From NCBI GenBank assembly GCA_003024785.1, contig PUQB01000157.1:424511-488510 (forward strand): a stretch of DNA of 64,000 nucleotides, written 5' to 3'. The notes under the pieces were generated by a model. The model was not told the origin of the DNA. It made no database searches and was given only the letters and a program-made list of their open reading frames with translations. The DNA is from Selaginella tamariscina (Eukaryota; Streptophyta; Lycopodiopsida; Selaginellales; Selaginellaceae). Shown here piece after piece: positions 52,060-63,942 of this stretch; position 1 is the stretch's first letter, and each line of letters opens with the position of its first letter. Both the position numbers and the translations under genes were made by a program.

Positions 52060-55000
52060 CTTGTTTATAATTTCTATGTTTAATGTTCTTAACATCATTC
52101 ACAGTAAGGACAATGAATATAATAAATAGACTATTAATAATAGTTAGCCTATTAATAGATCTGTAACTTATTAATAATGTAGCAGTAAAAAAAAATATCA
52201 ACCTCTTTTGTAATATATTTTTTAATTAATAATTATAAAATTTAGAATATTTAATTATTTAATAATTACTTTTATATATCTTTTAACTGGACGAATATTT
52301 AATTTTTTTAGAAAAAAAAAGGTTAACAAGTATTCTTATTGTTATAATCCATCTTGAATTATAAATTTTATATGTAATATTTAAATTTAACTACAAATAT
52401 TTACAAGTCCAACATATTTTATCGTCTTTAAAATCAAATGTTAAAATTTGCATCGATGCATAACCATTAAATAAAGATTTATATGATACTTTAACAAATT
52501 TGAAATCAAAATGTTTAAAGATCTCTATGATTCACAAGTAATTAAAGTAAAAATCTAAATAATATAAAATCACCCAAAACATGCTATAACAAATGTGCAT
52601 TTAAGATGCATAATGCACATAGAACACGTGCACAAAATATGTTAATGAACACATGCACTTTCATTACAATACAATCTCAAACTCTTTAAGTGTTATATAC
52701 AATGCTTAAATGGCTTGTAAATTGTCATATTTATATATAAAAAGATGTAAATAAATATGTATATATAAATATATCACATCACTTACACCCCTATTATTTG
52801 TCTATTATGTTATGAATATTAGATTAACATATAATATTTATATATACATATATAAATATAATAAATTTTTAAATTTAATATTCATAAAATAAAACATCAA
52901 GATTTAATGAATTTATTTTTAAAATTAAATTAATAATCCAATCTCCATTTTGTTCTTTTATTTATGTATTCATTTATTTCCTCATTTAGTTTGTGAGGCC
53001 CTAAAGGCATAATATTTTATTTAAAAAACGTATCTGTACTTATAAAATTGAAGATTGATTAAAAAAGATTATTATTATATACAAGTGAGTTTTAAAACAT
53101 ACGCATGCAGATGTTAGCAAATGCAAGAATTATTATAGCATGAGGTAACAATAAACGTGCATTTTTTAAATCAACTTTATGAAAATATTTATATCAAGAA
53201 TCTTATGTTTTCTAACTTTAATATATTTCTTTTAGTGACAAATCATGGCATGTTTATTTATAATTATGTTTGGACAATATTTAATATAGTTTTGCTTATT
53301 CCCATTCTAAATATTCATAAACATGTTCATATTAACTTCACTTATTTTTCTTATAATTTAATATTAAACTTTATAAAATTTAATAATTATGATAAAAATA
53401 ATTTTAACAATATGTTTAAATATATTTCTTAAAAATTAAATTTCATAAAGAAAAACCAATTGTAAAAACATGTTTCCTTCAAGACATAATTTTCTATTTA
53501 ACACATGTGAGTGAAAGAAAAGCTATATTAAAACATGAAAAGATGAAAAAACAAAATAAAATGCACTACAATATAGACAAGAAAATCTAAAGAATTTAAA
53601 GTCAATATGATTTAGAATTTAAAATAAAGGCCTATTTAAATAACTTTAATTATTAAATAATGTTATTTTTATTTACCATAGATTTAATTTTTAGTTATTA
53701 ATTTACGTGGAATAGGAATAAAAATGAATGTTAAAATATATTGAAGACAATTATAAAATTTAATTATATTAATACATATGCAAAGTATTAATACAACAAG
53801 AATTATATTATATGTTTACATTAATTAAAACAACCCTAGTAGCAATAGGTTTTATCTTCTTTTCCTTTCTTCTTTTATTATTAATACAAAGTCAAAATTT
53901 AATCCCTTAAAAAAAAAAAACAAGGGTAATCATTTTCAGACATTGTAAAATGTTAAAATTACTGAATTATACCTTAAACCTACGACTCACAGTTAGTGTT
54001 AGAATATTATTAACACATTTTTATATTTAAATTTAATTAAGATTCTTCACTGTGTTAAAATAATAACTTAGTTATCATTCAAAAATATATATTATAAATC
54101 TTGTTTAGAATATTTTAATTTTTGTATAATTATAAAAAATGTATATTAGTTAAGCTAATTTATACTAACCTATATTAAGTGTTTTACAGTTGTTCATCTA
54201 AAAGTTTATTTATATATTCACTAAGTGTAAATATGTATTACACATTATATATGAAACATGTAATTTGTAACTCTCACTATATGTGTGTGTATGGCTATTT
54301 TTATGCATGTATGTGTATATATTATATACTTGCATCAAGAATAACATGAAATGAATCGGAGCAAACAAACATTTTTCATAAGTAATCTCTGAATATGTGC
54401 ATAATTTATGTGTAATATATTTAATAAACAATTAAACTCAACTTAAAGATTGTTTCTAAGTATGATGATTATATTAAAAAAATAAATTTCTTTTAAATGT
54501 ACATTAAAGAAAAGGTAGGTAGAAACTGGTAAGGTGTCTACTTAAGTCTCAAATAACTTAAGCAAAAAAACATTATACATTGACATTTAAAAAATATTTG
54601 ACATTATACATTTGACAATTAAGCTTAATATAGTATTACTTAAGTGTTAAAATGTTTTGTGTATATATGTATATAAGCATCAAACTTACACTTTAATCTT
54701 TATAAGAATATTATATATATTAATACACTTAAGTCTATGCAATATAAATCATACTCATATATTTGATTTATCATAAATAGGAAATGAATAAATGTTAATA
54801 ATTCGTCTATATGAGTGATAACATTATCATGCCCCTATACTTAATTGTGCTTGTATATAATGTTTCTTAAACTAAAGTATTTATCTATCTAACTATATTC
54901 TAATTATTTTAAAAAATTTCCAAAACGAAGAACATCAAGTGTATATATATACTGTGGCCCAAATGCACTAGTGGCTAACATGTTAAAGTACAATCAAAGT

Positions 55001-55230
55001 ATTTAACCTTTAAGAACCTTTAAACCAAATTGAGTTTTTGAGCTAGAAGAGTATTATTAGTTAAGCTAATTTATACTTAGGCTATATTAAGCTTTGAATT
55101 AATAAGGAGTAAGGTGGAAGATGGATTTGTGTGTTCGCATCTGTGCGCTTCCTGTCCGCTTTGAAGGGCGTATATGAATCAAAATACGGGCCAGTGAAGA
55201 AGAGCCACAAGAAAAATTCAGATGTGAAAA
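52060..55230. other. AT-rich intergenic region
   Basis: About 3.2 kb with no supported gene or recognised repeat; open frames at 53157-53432 and 54210-54431 are AT-rich and domain-free. Confidence 0.6.
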
Positions 55231-55236
55231 GCGAGT

Positions 55237-55622
55237 CAGTTTGCATACGCAACGGTTGGACACACCATGGTGAGGAGATGGATCCTGAGGAAGCAATTTC
55301 TTGATGATACTGGGCTAGGTATGGAGCAATTAGTGTCGAAGGCTTTTACATGGAAGTCATACGAATGTGCTGCAACCAAGACAAGAAATCTCACGGCTGA
55401 GGAGTTTTGTGGAGGATGGGAACGAGCAGGTGTGTGTCTACCTAAGCAACCGTGGACACGTGTTGGGGGTGAGAAACAAAACTTTGACGTGGTTGACAAT
55501 GAAGTGTTTAAAGTGAGTGGACGAGGATGTTGAGTATCTAAACAAGGAACTGGCCAGTGTGGGCTTAAAAAGCGAAGGGATATACCCAGGTTGGATGTTT
55601 GAATGCTCTATAAGTGAATGAT
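55237..55622 (+). CDS. Unrecognised ORF, possibly a gene fragment
   Basis: Normal-complexity coding-like sequence in AT-rich surroundings. One frame reads FAYATVGHTMVRRWILRKQF, then LVSKAFTWKSYECAATKTRN, LPKQPWTRVGGEKQNFDVVD up to VFKVSG (55237-55520); a shifted frame continues DEDVEYLNKELASVGLKSEG, IYPGWMFECSISE with a stop at 55622. The continuity of sense across one shift suggests a single protein of about 125 residues. I recognise no domain; a transposon-derived fragment is possible. Confidence 0.35.
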
Positions 55623-56730
55623 TTATAAACAAATTTTATTCGGTCGTAAAAGTCAATAGTGAATCTATATACTATTTAATGTGAAACAATAGCTATCACA
55701 CTATAATATATAACACATGGCTGTTTTGTTTTAAATTTGATTACGACACTTGCCACATTAGCTAAATGCGGATATCCTTTCGAATATACAGATAAACATC
55801 AATAATGTTTCTGTTTCTAGTAGACTACATTCTGCAACACGAAGTATAAAACATATAAATATATACAATTGCATATATGTGTCATACATCTGCTAGAGTT
55901 GTAGGTGCTCCATCTCTGTTAATTTCATTATTATTACGGCCGAGCAACATGCACACACACGAAAGCTAGTTTTGTTACACTCGTAGAGCTTTATGTTCAT
56001 GGTATAATTATATACATTTTTAAATATATTAATAGATAAAACAAAACATTACCTAGCCCATGATCACTAATGTGTTAGTTGAATTGTTCAGTTATAGCAT
56101 CTCTACATGAATCATAAATACAAATGTAGCATATTCAAGGCATATTATTTATATATAAAATAATTTAAAAAAATACATATAATATAAAAGAGTATTCTAT
56201 CCGTACATAAAATTATTTGGGCTGCAAATATTATCGCTCCTGAGATTGGTACAAGTTAATATTAAGAGATATAATCGTATTATCACTCACAATATTAGGA
56301 TGCCAATACCCAATATTTATTTTTTCTCAGTTTAACAATGCTCGTATATTTAGTATGTATATTTAAATTAAATAAAAATCTACATATACATCTGATATGC
56401 AGATTGCAGTGTTTTTAAACTAAAGTTTTTAGTTTTATATAAAAATATTTGCATAATCAAGCATATTCTAGTTGTTGATTCGTAACTTCCTGCATATTTT
56501 TAAAATTTTTTATTAACTACAGTTTCATTATTCTAAAATAATTTTCAAAATGAAGAATGTAAAGTTGTTATATATTTTTGTTGTATCATAAACTAGTTTA
56601 TATATCTATAGAGGTATTTCCACACATACAAATACACATGTACATACATATTATATTGATTTTTTTATCTGATTTTCAATGGAAGTCGACAAATATTGTT
56701 GGAATGTAAAGATTATAAGCAGCTCTCAAT

Positions 56731-57870
56731 GTTGTTATGGCCTTTATATAAATATAGTTAATATTATTTATAAGTAAGAATAAAGGTAGGAATAGATCAG
56801 GTGTGGAGAGAGCAACATGCACGGACTAGAGGCAACCTGAGGGTGGTCGGGTGGTTCTGGGAGAGTATCTAGTATTATACATGTTAAATGAGTATGGGAG
56901 CCAAGTTTGAGATAAGTAATCGGTGGGAATGAGAGGATAATACCATTGAAAAGTAAACAAATCAAAAAATCGTGCTTAGTGAAATATATGGAGAAATTTC
57001 AGGAGTATGTACATGGCTCTTTGGAAGTAATTGGTAAGTGGTCTGATACTATTGAAGATCAGTTTGCTTAAGGATTTGTTGGTGGTAAGGGCCGATATCG
57101 TGTTTGAGTTATACACTGTAGCGAAAAATACAGAGAAATTTCAAGAATATATAAATGGCTCCTTGGAGGTAATTAGTGAGTGGTTGGATACTATTAAAAA
57201 TCAATTTGTTCAAGGACTTGTTTGTGGTAAGAACCAAGTATTAAATTGTCTTCATGTTTCACCTTTTTCTGGTAAAGAATCTACAAATGAAACTATGAGT
57301 TGGTTGGAGATAGCAACAAAATTGCTTATTGCACAATGAGTGACTATTTAACATGCTATAATAGTGTCAGTGGCCTTGAAGGATAAAGTTGTGAGGTGGT
57401 GGACACACATTCAAAATCAGTGCTAATTAGCTCACCAAGAGTTCTCTAAGCCGTTTATGCTCCTTAGTTCAATGTCTATTATGTAAGACAAGAACTACAA
57501 CACTTAAAGAGAAGGTTTATTTTATAGATGGTGCTAATTTGCGTAGACATTTAATTTGGTAATTAAATCCGAGAGTTTTGAAGGAGCTGTTCAAGTATGT
57601 TTGGTTATTAAATGAGGAAGAGGTGTTTAATGAGAACAAGTGACATGGCAAGAAGCATGGGAGGAGCACCTCTCCAAGTCCTTATGAACACTATGAGTAT
57701 CAAGGTAACAACAATCATGCTAGGTCGAAATCTAAGCTAGTGGCCTCTAGTTATTATCCCACTGACAAATAGCCTAAAAAGATTGTTAAAGTGTTTGATA
57801 ATGAAAGTTGTCATATGATGGACTTTGTGTCTTTGACAAATGAGTGATAAAGTCCATAGAGTTATTGCCT
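56731..57870 (+). mobile_element. Degraded Ty3/gypsy LTR end, primer region and gag (left arm of inverted repeat)
   Basis: LTR-like end with TTATATAAATATAGTTAATA (56740s), then gag-like frames: EKFQEYVHGSLEVI (57000s) duplicated as EKFQEYINGSLEVISEWLDT (57130-57200), QVLNCLHVSPFSGKES, VRWWTHIQNQ, LNEEEVFNENK. Many stops. The first part is tandemly duplicated (56990-57080 and 57125-57225). Confidence 0.75.
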
Positions 57871-57949
57871 CACTGCATGTTTGGAATAGGCAATGGTACT
57901 AATAGCTCACATGGTTTCTCCTTAGGTACTTTTACTTACTGACACTTGT

Positions 57950-58707
57950 CACTTTATCACTCATTTGCCAAGGACACAGTGTCCAACAATTTGTAGGTAG
58001 AAACGTTCATTATCAAATACTTTAACAATCTTCTTAGGTCATTTGTCAATCCAATAAGAACTAGAAGCCATTAGCTTGGACTTCGGCTTAACACAATTGT
58101 TGTTACCTTGATACTCATGGTACTCATGAGTACTTAAAGAGGTGTTCCTACCACGCTTCTTACCACGTCACTCATTCTTCCTAAACACCTTGTTTTCCTC
58201 ATTTAACAACCAAACAGACTTGAACAGTTCCTCAAAGCTCTTGAACTGAATTACTGAGTTAAGATGTATATGCAAGTTAGTACTTTATAGCTCATTTATA
58301 AAATAATCCCTTTGTTGGTTGGCAAACATGTCAGGTACATGCATAATAACTTACTTAACTTCTATGTAGTCATACAAGATCATCTTTCTTGCTCTAAGTG
58401 TCACAGTTCACGTCTCACATAAGAGACATCAAATTTAGGAGCATAAACAACTTAAAGAACTCCTTTCAAGTTACAATCATCTCATGGTGAGCTAATTGAC
58501 ACTAATTTTAGATGCGTGTCCACCACCTTGATGCTTTATCCTTCAAGGCTATCAATATAACTATCATAACATGCTCGGTAATCACTCATGCAGTAAGCAA
58601 GTTTGTTTCTATCATAGCCTCGTCTATGAATTCTCTACCAAAAAAAGATAGGACATGAAGACAATTTAATACTCAAGTCTTACCACCAACATTTCCTTGA
58701 ACACACT
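57950..58707 (-). mobile_element. Gypsy gag fragment, right arm of inverted repeat (first part)
   Basis: Reverse complement of the gag at 57200-57870 (shared AATGAGTGATAAAGT, CAAGGTAACAACAAT, GAACTGTTCAAG in inverse). It is interrupted at 58707/62092 by the younger LTR element and resumes on the far side. Confidence 0.75.
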
Positions 58708-58918
58708 TGTTATGACTCATATAACGAATCAAAAAATATTCCCTAGAAAGGTATACGATAGAATATTCTTAAGGAGTTATACCTATATCTAAGAGAGAAT
58801 TAAGGGCACACTAAGATTGGAAGCCTTTTGGAGACCAGCGTGTGGAGGCTAGAGATAGCTCAGGGGAGGTCAGGTGGTTTTGTGAGGGTCTCTAGCTTGT
58901 ACGTAGTGGTGCCTAACA
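58708..58918 (+). repeat. 5' LTR
   Basis: 211 bp, starts TGTTATGACTC and ends GTGCCTAACA. About 15 bp longer than the 3' LTR through small indels and several substitutions, so the insertion is not recent. Confidence 0.92.
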
Positions 58919-58921
58919 ATT

Positions 58922-58933
58922 GGTATCGGAGCA
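58922..58933 (+). other. Primer-binding site
   Basis: TGGTATCGGAGC, three bases after the 5' LTR, complementary to the 3' end of initiator methionine tRNA with one mismatch to the usual TGGTATCAGAGC. Confidence 0.85.
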
Positions 58934-59172
58934 AGGTTCGAGATGAGTGACCGGTGGGAAGGAGAGAATAATGTCACTTGTGTGAAGATGTTAGACACTG
59001 AGAGGCAAATTGTCCAAGGAAAAGCAAGCCCAAGGGCAAAAGTTTCAATGGCAGCAAGGACAAGTAAACGTCTACAAAGCTTCAAGAGATGGAGTGTGAA
59101 GAGGAGCACAAAGGAGACTTCTCTAAATCACAAGGTAAATTTTTATTTGTTCTTGCTCAATAGGTAAACTGC

Positions 59173-59320
59173 ATGGCACGGGAGGAGCCACACACACGTG
59201 CTATTGTGGTGGAGGGACAACTTGGTGAGCTTCCAATGCGAGTCCTTGTGGATAGCAAGAGTAGCGATAACTTTGCGTCAACAAAATTAGTGGAGTGCAA
59301 CTTGCCCATGAAGACTGTGC
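59173..59320 (+). pseudogene. Retropepsin fragment of the LTR element
   Basis: Reads IVVEGQLGELPMRVLVDSKS then SDNFASTKL. The gypsy protease active site D-S/T-G is D-S-K here, so it is inactive. It runs into the tandem-repeat block. Confidence 0.7.
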
Positions 59321-59865
59321 CTCAATACGAATTGAGGGCTCAGTTATCACATAGAGTTATAGTGCTTGTGTGGAGGAGTTACAGCTGGAGGTTGGCAAAA
59401 CCTAGCTGGTGGAGTTGTGCAAAGACTGTGCCTCAATACGAGATTGAGGGCTCATCTATCACACATAGCTACAGTGCTTGTGTGGAGGAGTTGTAGCTGT
59501 AAGTTGGCAAAACCTAGTTGGTGGAGCTGCATAAAGATTGTGCCTCAATACGAGATTGAGGGCTTAGTTATCACACATAGCTACAGTGCTTGTGTGGAGG
59601 AGTTATAGCTGTAGGTTGGCCAAACCTAGCTGGTGGAGTTGCATGAAGACTGTGCCTCAATACAAGATTGAGGGCTTAGCTATCACACAGAGCTACAATG
59701 CTTGTGTGGAGGAGTTACAGCTGTAGGTTGGCAAAACCCAACTGGTGGAACTGCACGAAGACTGTGCCTCAATACAAGATTGAGGGATCAGTTATCACAT
59801 AGAACTACAGTGCTTGAGTGGAGTTACAGCTGTAGGTTGGCAAAACCCAACTGGTGGAACTTTCT
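59312..59865 (+). repeat. 110-116-bp tandem repeat inside the LTR element, five copies plus a partial one
   Basis: Units start GACTGTGCCTCAATACGA near 59313, 59422, 59538, 59647 and 59758 and run through GCTTGTGTGGAGGAGTTACA and GTTGGCAAAACC. They replace the rest of protease and the reverse transcriptase. Confidence 0.92.
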
Positions 59866-61852
59866 TTCTTGTGGAGTTAGTGTGTGTGGACCTCATCCTT
59901 GGGATGAGTTGGGTGGAGCAATGGCAGTTCCTAGCAATGTACAAGAGTTACAGAGTTTCTTGGGCATGGCTGGTTATTATCAATGGTATGTCAAGGATTA
60001 TGCCAAGAAAGCTTCTCCGTTAACTAGGTTGCTAAGGAAGGACGTTCCCTTTGCATGGAGTGCTTCAGAGGAGAGCAGTTTCCAAGCTTTGAAACAAGCT
60101 TTGGTACGTGCACCAGTTTTATGTATTGCAGATCCCTCTAAGCCTTATGAGGTATCGTGTGATGCAAGTGGAGTGGCCATTGGAGCTGTACTTATGCAAG
60201 AGGGAAGGCCTATTGCTTATGAGAGTCGTACTTTGAATCCTGCAGAGCAACGGTACTCAACGTATGAGCAAGAACTACTGGCTATTGTTAATGCATTACG
60301 AGTTTGGAGGCACTATCTTTATGGTGCAAGTTTCAAGGTGTTTACAGATCACAAGCCTTTGGTGTATCTGTTCACACAAAAGAGTTAAACTCTCGGCAAG
60401 CTCGCTGGATGGTTAAGCTCATGGAGTTTGGCAAATTTCCTATTGAGCATCGCGGAAAGCTAACGTGGTGGCAGATGCTTTGTCACGCGTTAGGAGAGCC
60501 ACAGTAGTGGGAGAATTCCAAACACGCTTATGTAATGCATTAACAAGGACGGTCAGTGAGTTTAGCCAAGTAGTTCAACATGCTCAAGCACAAGACGCCG
60601 AGGTGCAGGAGCTCAGAGGACAGCTAGAGCCACCATTCTCATTTCAGGATGGGGTTTTGTACTACAATGGCCGTGTGTACCTTCCTCGTGTGGACCATTT
60701 GATCAACCAGGTACTATATTTTCATCATGATCGCCCGGAGGCTGGTCATTTTGGGGGAGGAAAACGTATGAGTTGATCAAGAGGAGGTTCTACTGGAGGA
60801 ATATGAAAGCTGATATCATAGAGTACTGCAGGACTTGTGACAAGTGTCAGCAAGTAAAGGTGCCCAGGGAGAAACCAGGTGGGCTATTAGTACCATTGCC
60901 TATTCCAGACAGGCGATGGGGCAGTATCTCTATGGACTTTGTCACCCATTTGCCAAGGACACAGAGGCAGAATGAACAGGTGTGGGTCATTGTGGACAGG
61001 TTGACAAAGTTTGTCAAGTTAGTTCCCTTGGGGAAGAATGTGAATGCATCCGAGCTGGCTACGATGTATTTACAACATGTATTTCCTATCCACGGATTTC
61101 CAGATGATATTGTAAGTGATAGGGACTCCAAGTTCACTTCTAGCTTTTGGAGAGGCTTTTCTAAGTGCATAGAAGTGAAGCTTAAGCTGTGTAGGAGATC
61201 ATCCCGAAACAGATGGGCAAACAGAGAGGGTGAACCAAGTTCTGGAAGATATGCTAAGGTGCACTATTAACCAGAAGGAAGGCCAGTGGGATAAGTATAT
61301 TCCATTACTCGAGTTTGCTTATAATAACAGCCAGCACAGTGGCATTGGAATGAGTCCATACTATGCTATGTTTGGACGACATCCCAAGACAGCTTTTGAG
61401 CTCGGTTTAGCAAGTAAGAAGGCTCAAGGCAACATGGATGAGGAAGCTAAAGATCTGAGTGTTGAACTTGAAAACATTCAGAGTTTGTGCAAGAAGAACT
61501 TACAAGCAGCTCAGAGCCGAGCTATCAAGTTTGCTAATGAGCACAGAAGCTTCCGAGAGTTCCAGGTGGGGATTATGTATATCTCCGAGTGGTATTTGCC
61601 ACACATGTAAGGCGGAACACAGTTGTGGCCTTACGGAAGGGACGCAATGATAAGTTGTCTCCCAGGTACTCAGGTCCTTATGAGATTCTGGAGCGTATCG
61701 GTAAGGTGGCATATCGACTACGGCTGCCAGAAGGAGTGAGGGTGCACCCAGTGTTTCATGTTAGCCAGTTAAAGAGAGTACTCACAAGGAACGAGTCCCG
61801 GGTAGATTCTTTGTGGATGTACGAGGCTAATGATATAGGACCAATTGAGTAA
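59866..61852 (+). pseudogene. Gypsy pol remnant: RT end, RNase H, integrase, C-terminal domain
   Basis: RT end/connection VQELQSFLGMAGYYQWYVKD; RNase H: CDASGVAIGAVLMQ, YSTYEQELLAIVNALRVWRH, FTDHKPLVY; integrase zinc finger region HHDRPEAGHFGGGKRM and CRTCDKCQQVK; catalytic core SMDFVTHLPRT, IVDRLTKFVKLVPLGKN, IVSDRDSKF, HPETDGQTERVNQVLEDM (frame-shifted near 61190), LLEFAYNNSQHSGIGMSPYY; C-terminal [20 protein letters not shown] and [13 protein letters not shown]. Frame breaks at about 60388, 60770, 61190 and 61600. Chromovirus-like by the integrase C-terminus; no clear chromodomain. Confidence 0.85.
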
Positions 61853-61896
61853 GTTATACTGCCCTTGAGGACAAGGACTTGCTAATGGGGGAGGAT

Positions 61897-62091
61897 TGTT
61901 ATGACCCATATAACAAATCAAAGAATATTTCCAAAAGGTATAAGCTAGAATATTCCTAAGGAGCTATACCTAGATCTAAGAGAAAATTAAGGGCACATTA
62001 TTGGAAGCCTTTTGGAGAGCAGACTAGAGACAGCTCGGGGGAGGTCGGGTGTTTGTGAGGGTCTCTAATTTGTACGTAGTGGTGCCTAACA
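61897..62091 (+). repeat. 3' LTR
   Basis: 195 bp, TGTTATGACCC...GTGCCTAACA, preceded by a polypurine tract (GGGGGAGGAT, 61886-61896) and followed by the ACACT duplication. Confidence 0.92.
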
Positions 62092-62765
62092 ACACTTATC
62101 TTCAATAATAGCCAACCACTCACAGATGACCTCTAAGGAGTCATTTACATACTCATGAAATTTCTTTAAAATTTTCACCATGGGGTATAGCTCAAGCACT
62201 ATCTCTTGGTTTGTCTACTCCTCGACAATACTATCCTCTCCTTCTCATCAATCACCCATCTTGAACTTGATTTCGATACTAATTTTTTAGGCAACATCAT
62301 GTACAATACTAAAGACCCTTACCAAACACCATTTGCTAGACTCTTAGAACCACTCAACCACCCCCAAGTTGCCACATGTTGCTCTCCAAAAAGGCTTTTT
62401 TCCTAAATTCTTTTGTCCCTTTTTATACCATAGGCCTATGTTCTTTTATGAATTCTTCTAATTGTTATTGCCCATATATAAATATAGTTAATATATTTAT
62501 AAGTCAGAATATTCCCTAAAAGTTAGAAAGACATGTGTACATAGCCCCCCATTAATAAGTCCTTGTCCCTGAGGACAATATAAACTTACTCAATTGGTCC
62601 CATATTAAATCTCCTTGGACATCCACAAAGAATCTACTCGGGCCTATGATCACTCTTTTTAATTGGCTAACATGAAACATTGGGTGCACCCTAATCATAG
62701 TTGATATGCAACCTTATCGATACGCTCCAAAATTTCATAAGGGCATGAGTACCTAAGGACTTACA
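62092..62765 (-). mobile_element. Older gypsy copy in minus orientation: gag start, LTR and pol end
   Basis: Continues the minus-strand gag arm broken at 58707 (inverse of KFQEYVNGSLEVI region at 62100-62170), then the inverse of the LTR/primer region (62205-62400, matching 56776-56960), an LTR-like part with ATATAAATATAGTTAATATA (62470s), then the inverse of an integrase C-terminus (62590-62765: [20 protein letters not shown]). Pol-LTR-gag order means a junction between two tandem or rearranged copies. Confidence 0.7.
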
Positions 62766-62911
62766 TATGTTTAGTGTTTAGAGTAAATAATTAGAAAAAT
62801 GTGCATGCATTTAGTTTATATTAGTATAGAGATTTTATATTAATATATATATTATGTACCATATAAATTTAATAATAAAATACTTGCATTGGGTTTAAAC
62901 CTTAAACCAAA

Positions 62912-63942
62912 CTGAAGAGATATGTTGCTTCTTTATTGAAAACATTATGTTCAACGCATGTATGATCCATATGTACTCAGTCTGTGTGTATGTAACACAT
63001 TGAATTTACACATGTAATATGTATGTATGTTTGTGTGTATACACATGTGTATGTATATATGTGTACTAATATACGTGTGTATGTATATATGTGTACTAAT
63101 ATATGCAATGTGTACGATTTTAATTTGTTAACACTCTCGCTCTTCTCTCATACATACACACCATGCATGATCCATAATATGTACTGACGTGACAATATTA
63201 TGTACTATGTACGTATGTCTAGTGTATATTATATGTGTGTATATATATATTGCTACACGTGAAAATTTAACACTCTCATAGACACACATATGTTAAACCC
63301 TTGCATGATTTATATTTTTGGGGTATATGTGATACACCCACACACCCACACGCACACAAATTAAAATATAATGAAAGAATATTCATTTAGGGTCATTATA
63401 TATTTTATTCTTTTTAGAGTTGAAGTATATTCTTAGAAGGAGGTTAATATATATTTTATTTTTTTTAGAGTTGAGGTATATTCTTAGAAGGAATATTCAA
63501 TTAGGGTTAATATATATTTTATTCTTTTTAGAGTTGAAGTATATTCTTAGAAGGAGGTTAATATATATTTTTTTTTTTTAGAGTTGAGGTATATTCTTTA
63601 GAAGGAATATTCAATTAGGGTTAATATATATTTTATTCCTTTTAGGGTTTAGGTATATTCTTAGGGTTTCAAGAAGAAAGGCGGCAGAGGCGGCGGTGGT
63701 GAATTAGAGCGGCTGTGCTAGTGGCTATGCCATAGATGTATAGATCTTTCTCTCAAAAGGTGTGGCGATGCAAAATGGCACAATGGTGCAGTAGGGTTTG
63801 AAGGCACATTCAAATAGGTGAAATATCTCTTCACATACACACTCCGGTGTATATTTATTTATCTGTATTTACATATACATTTATATGTGTGTATCTGTAT
63901 AATTTTATTTATTTATCTATCTCTCGCACACACACACACTTA
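62912..63942. repeat. Inverted copy of the transposon's internal promoter region (45.3-46.3 kb)
   Basis: The reverse complement of 62912-63030 matches 46146-46270 at roughly 90% (GCGTTGAACATAATGTTTTC, AATAAAGAAGCAACATAT, AACACATTGAATTTACA). 63230-63360 matches 45500-45600 inverted, and 63400-63720 matches 45340-45480 inverted, including the GGCGGC stretch and three extra 80-bp tandem copies of the AGGTATATTCTTAG unit. Confidence 0.85.

Larger units (their letters stand above)
58708..62091 (+). mobile_element. Ty3/gypsy LTR retrotransposon, non-autonomous, with 5-bp target duplication
   Basis: 5' LTR 58708-58918 and 3' LTR 61897-62091, both TGTTATGAC...CCTAACA; perfect target duplication ACACT at 58703-58707 and 62092-62096. 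Primer-binding site TGGTATCGGAGC (58922-58933, initiator-Met tRNA type) and polypurine tract GGGGGAGGA before the 3' LTR. The interior keeps a gag start, a protease fragment, a tandem-repeat block, RNase H and integrase, but the gag bulk and most of the reverse transcriptase are missing. Confidence 0.93.

Noticed and set aside
45300..63942. An 18-kb transposon bounded by the 45.3/62.9 kb inverted repeats
   Set aside because: The right copy is flanked by gypsy fragments on both sides, lacks palindromes, and the 37621/52058 termini give a better defined unit with a related MITE.
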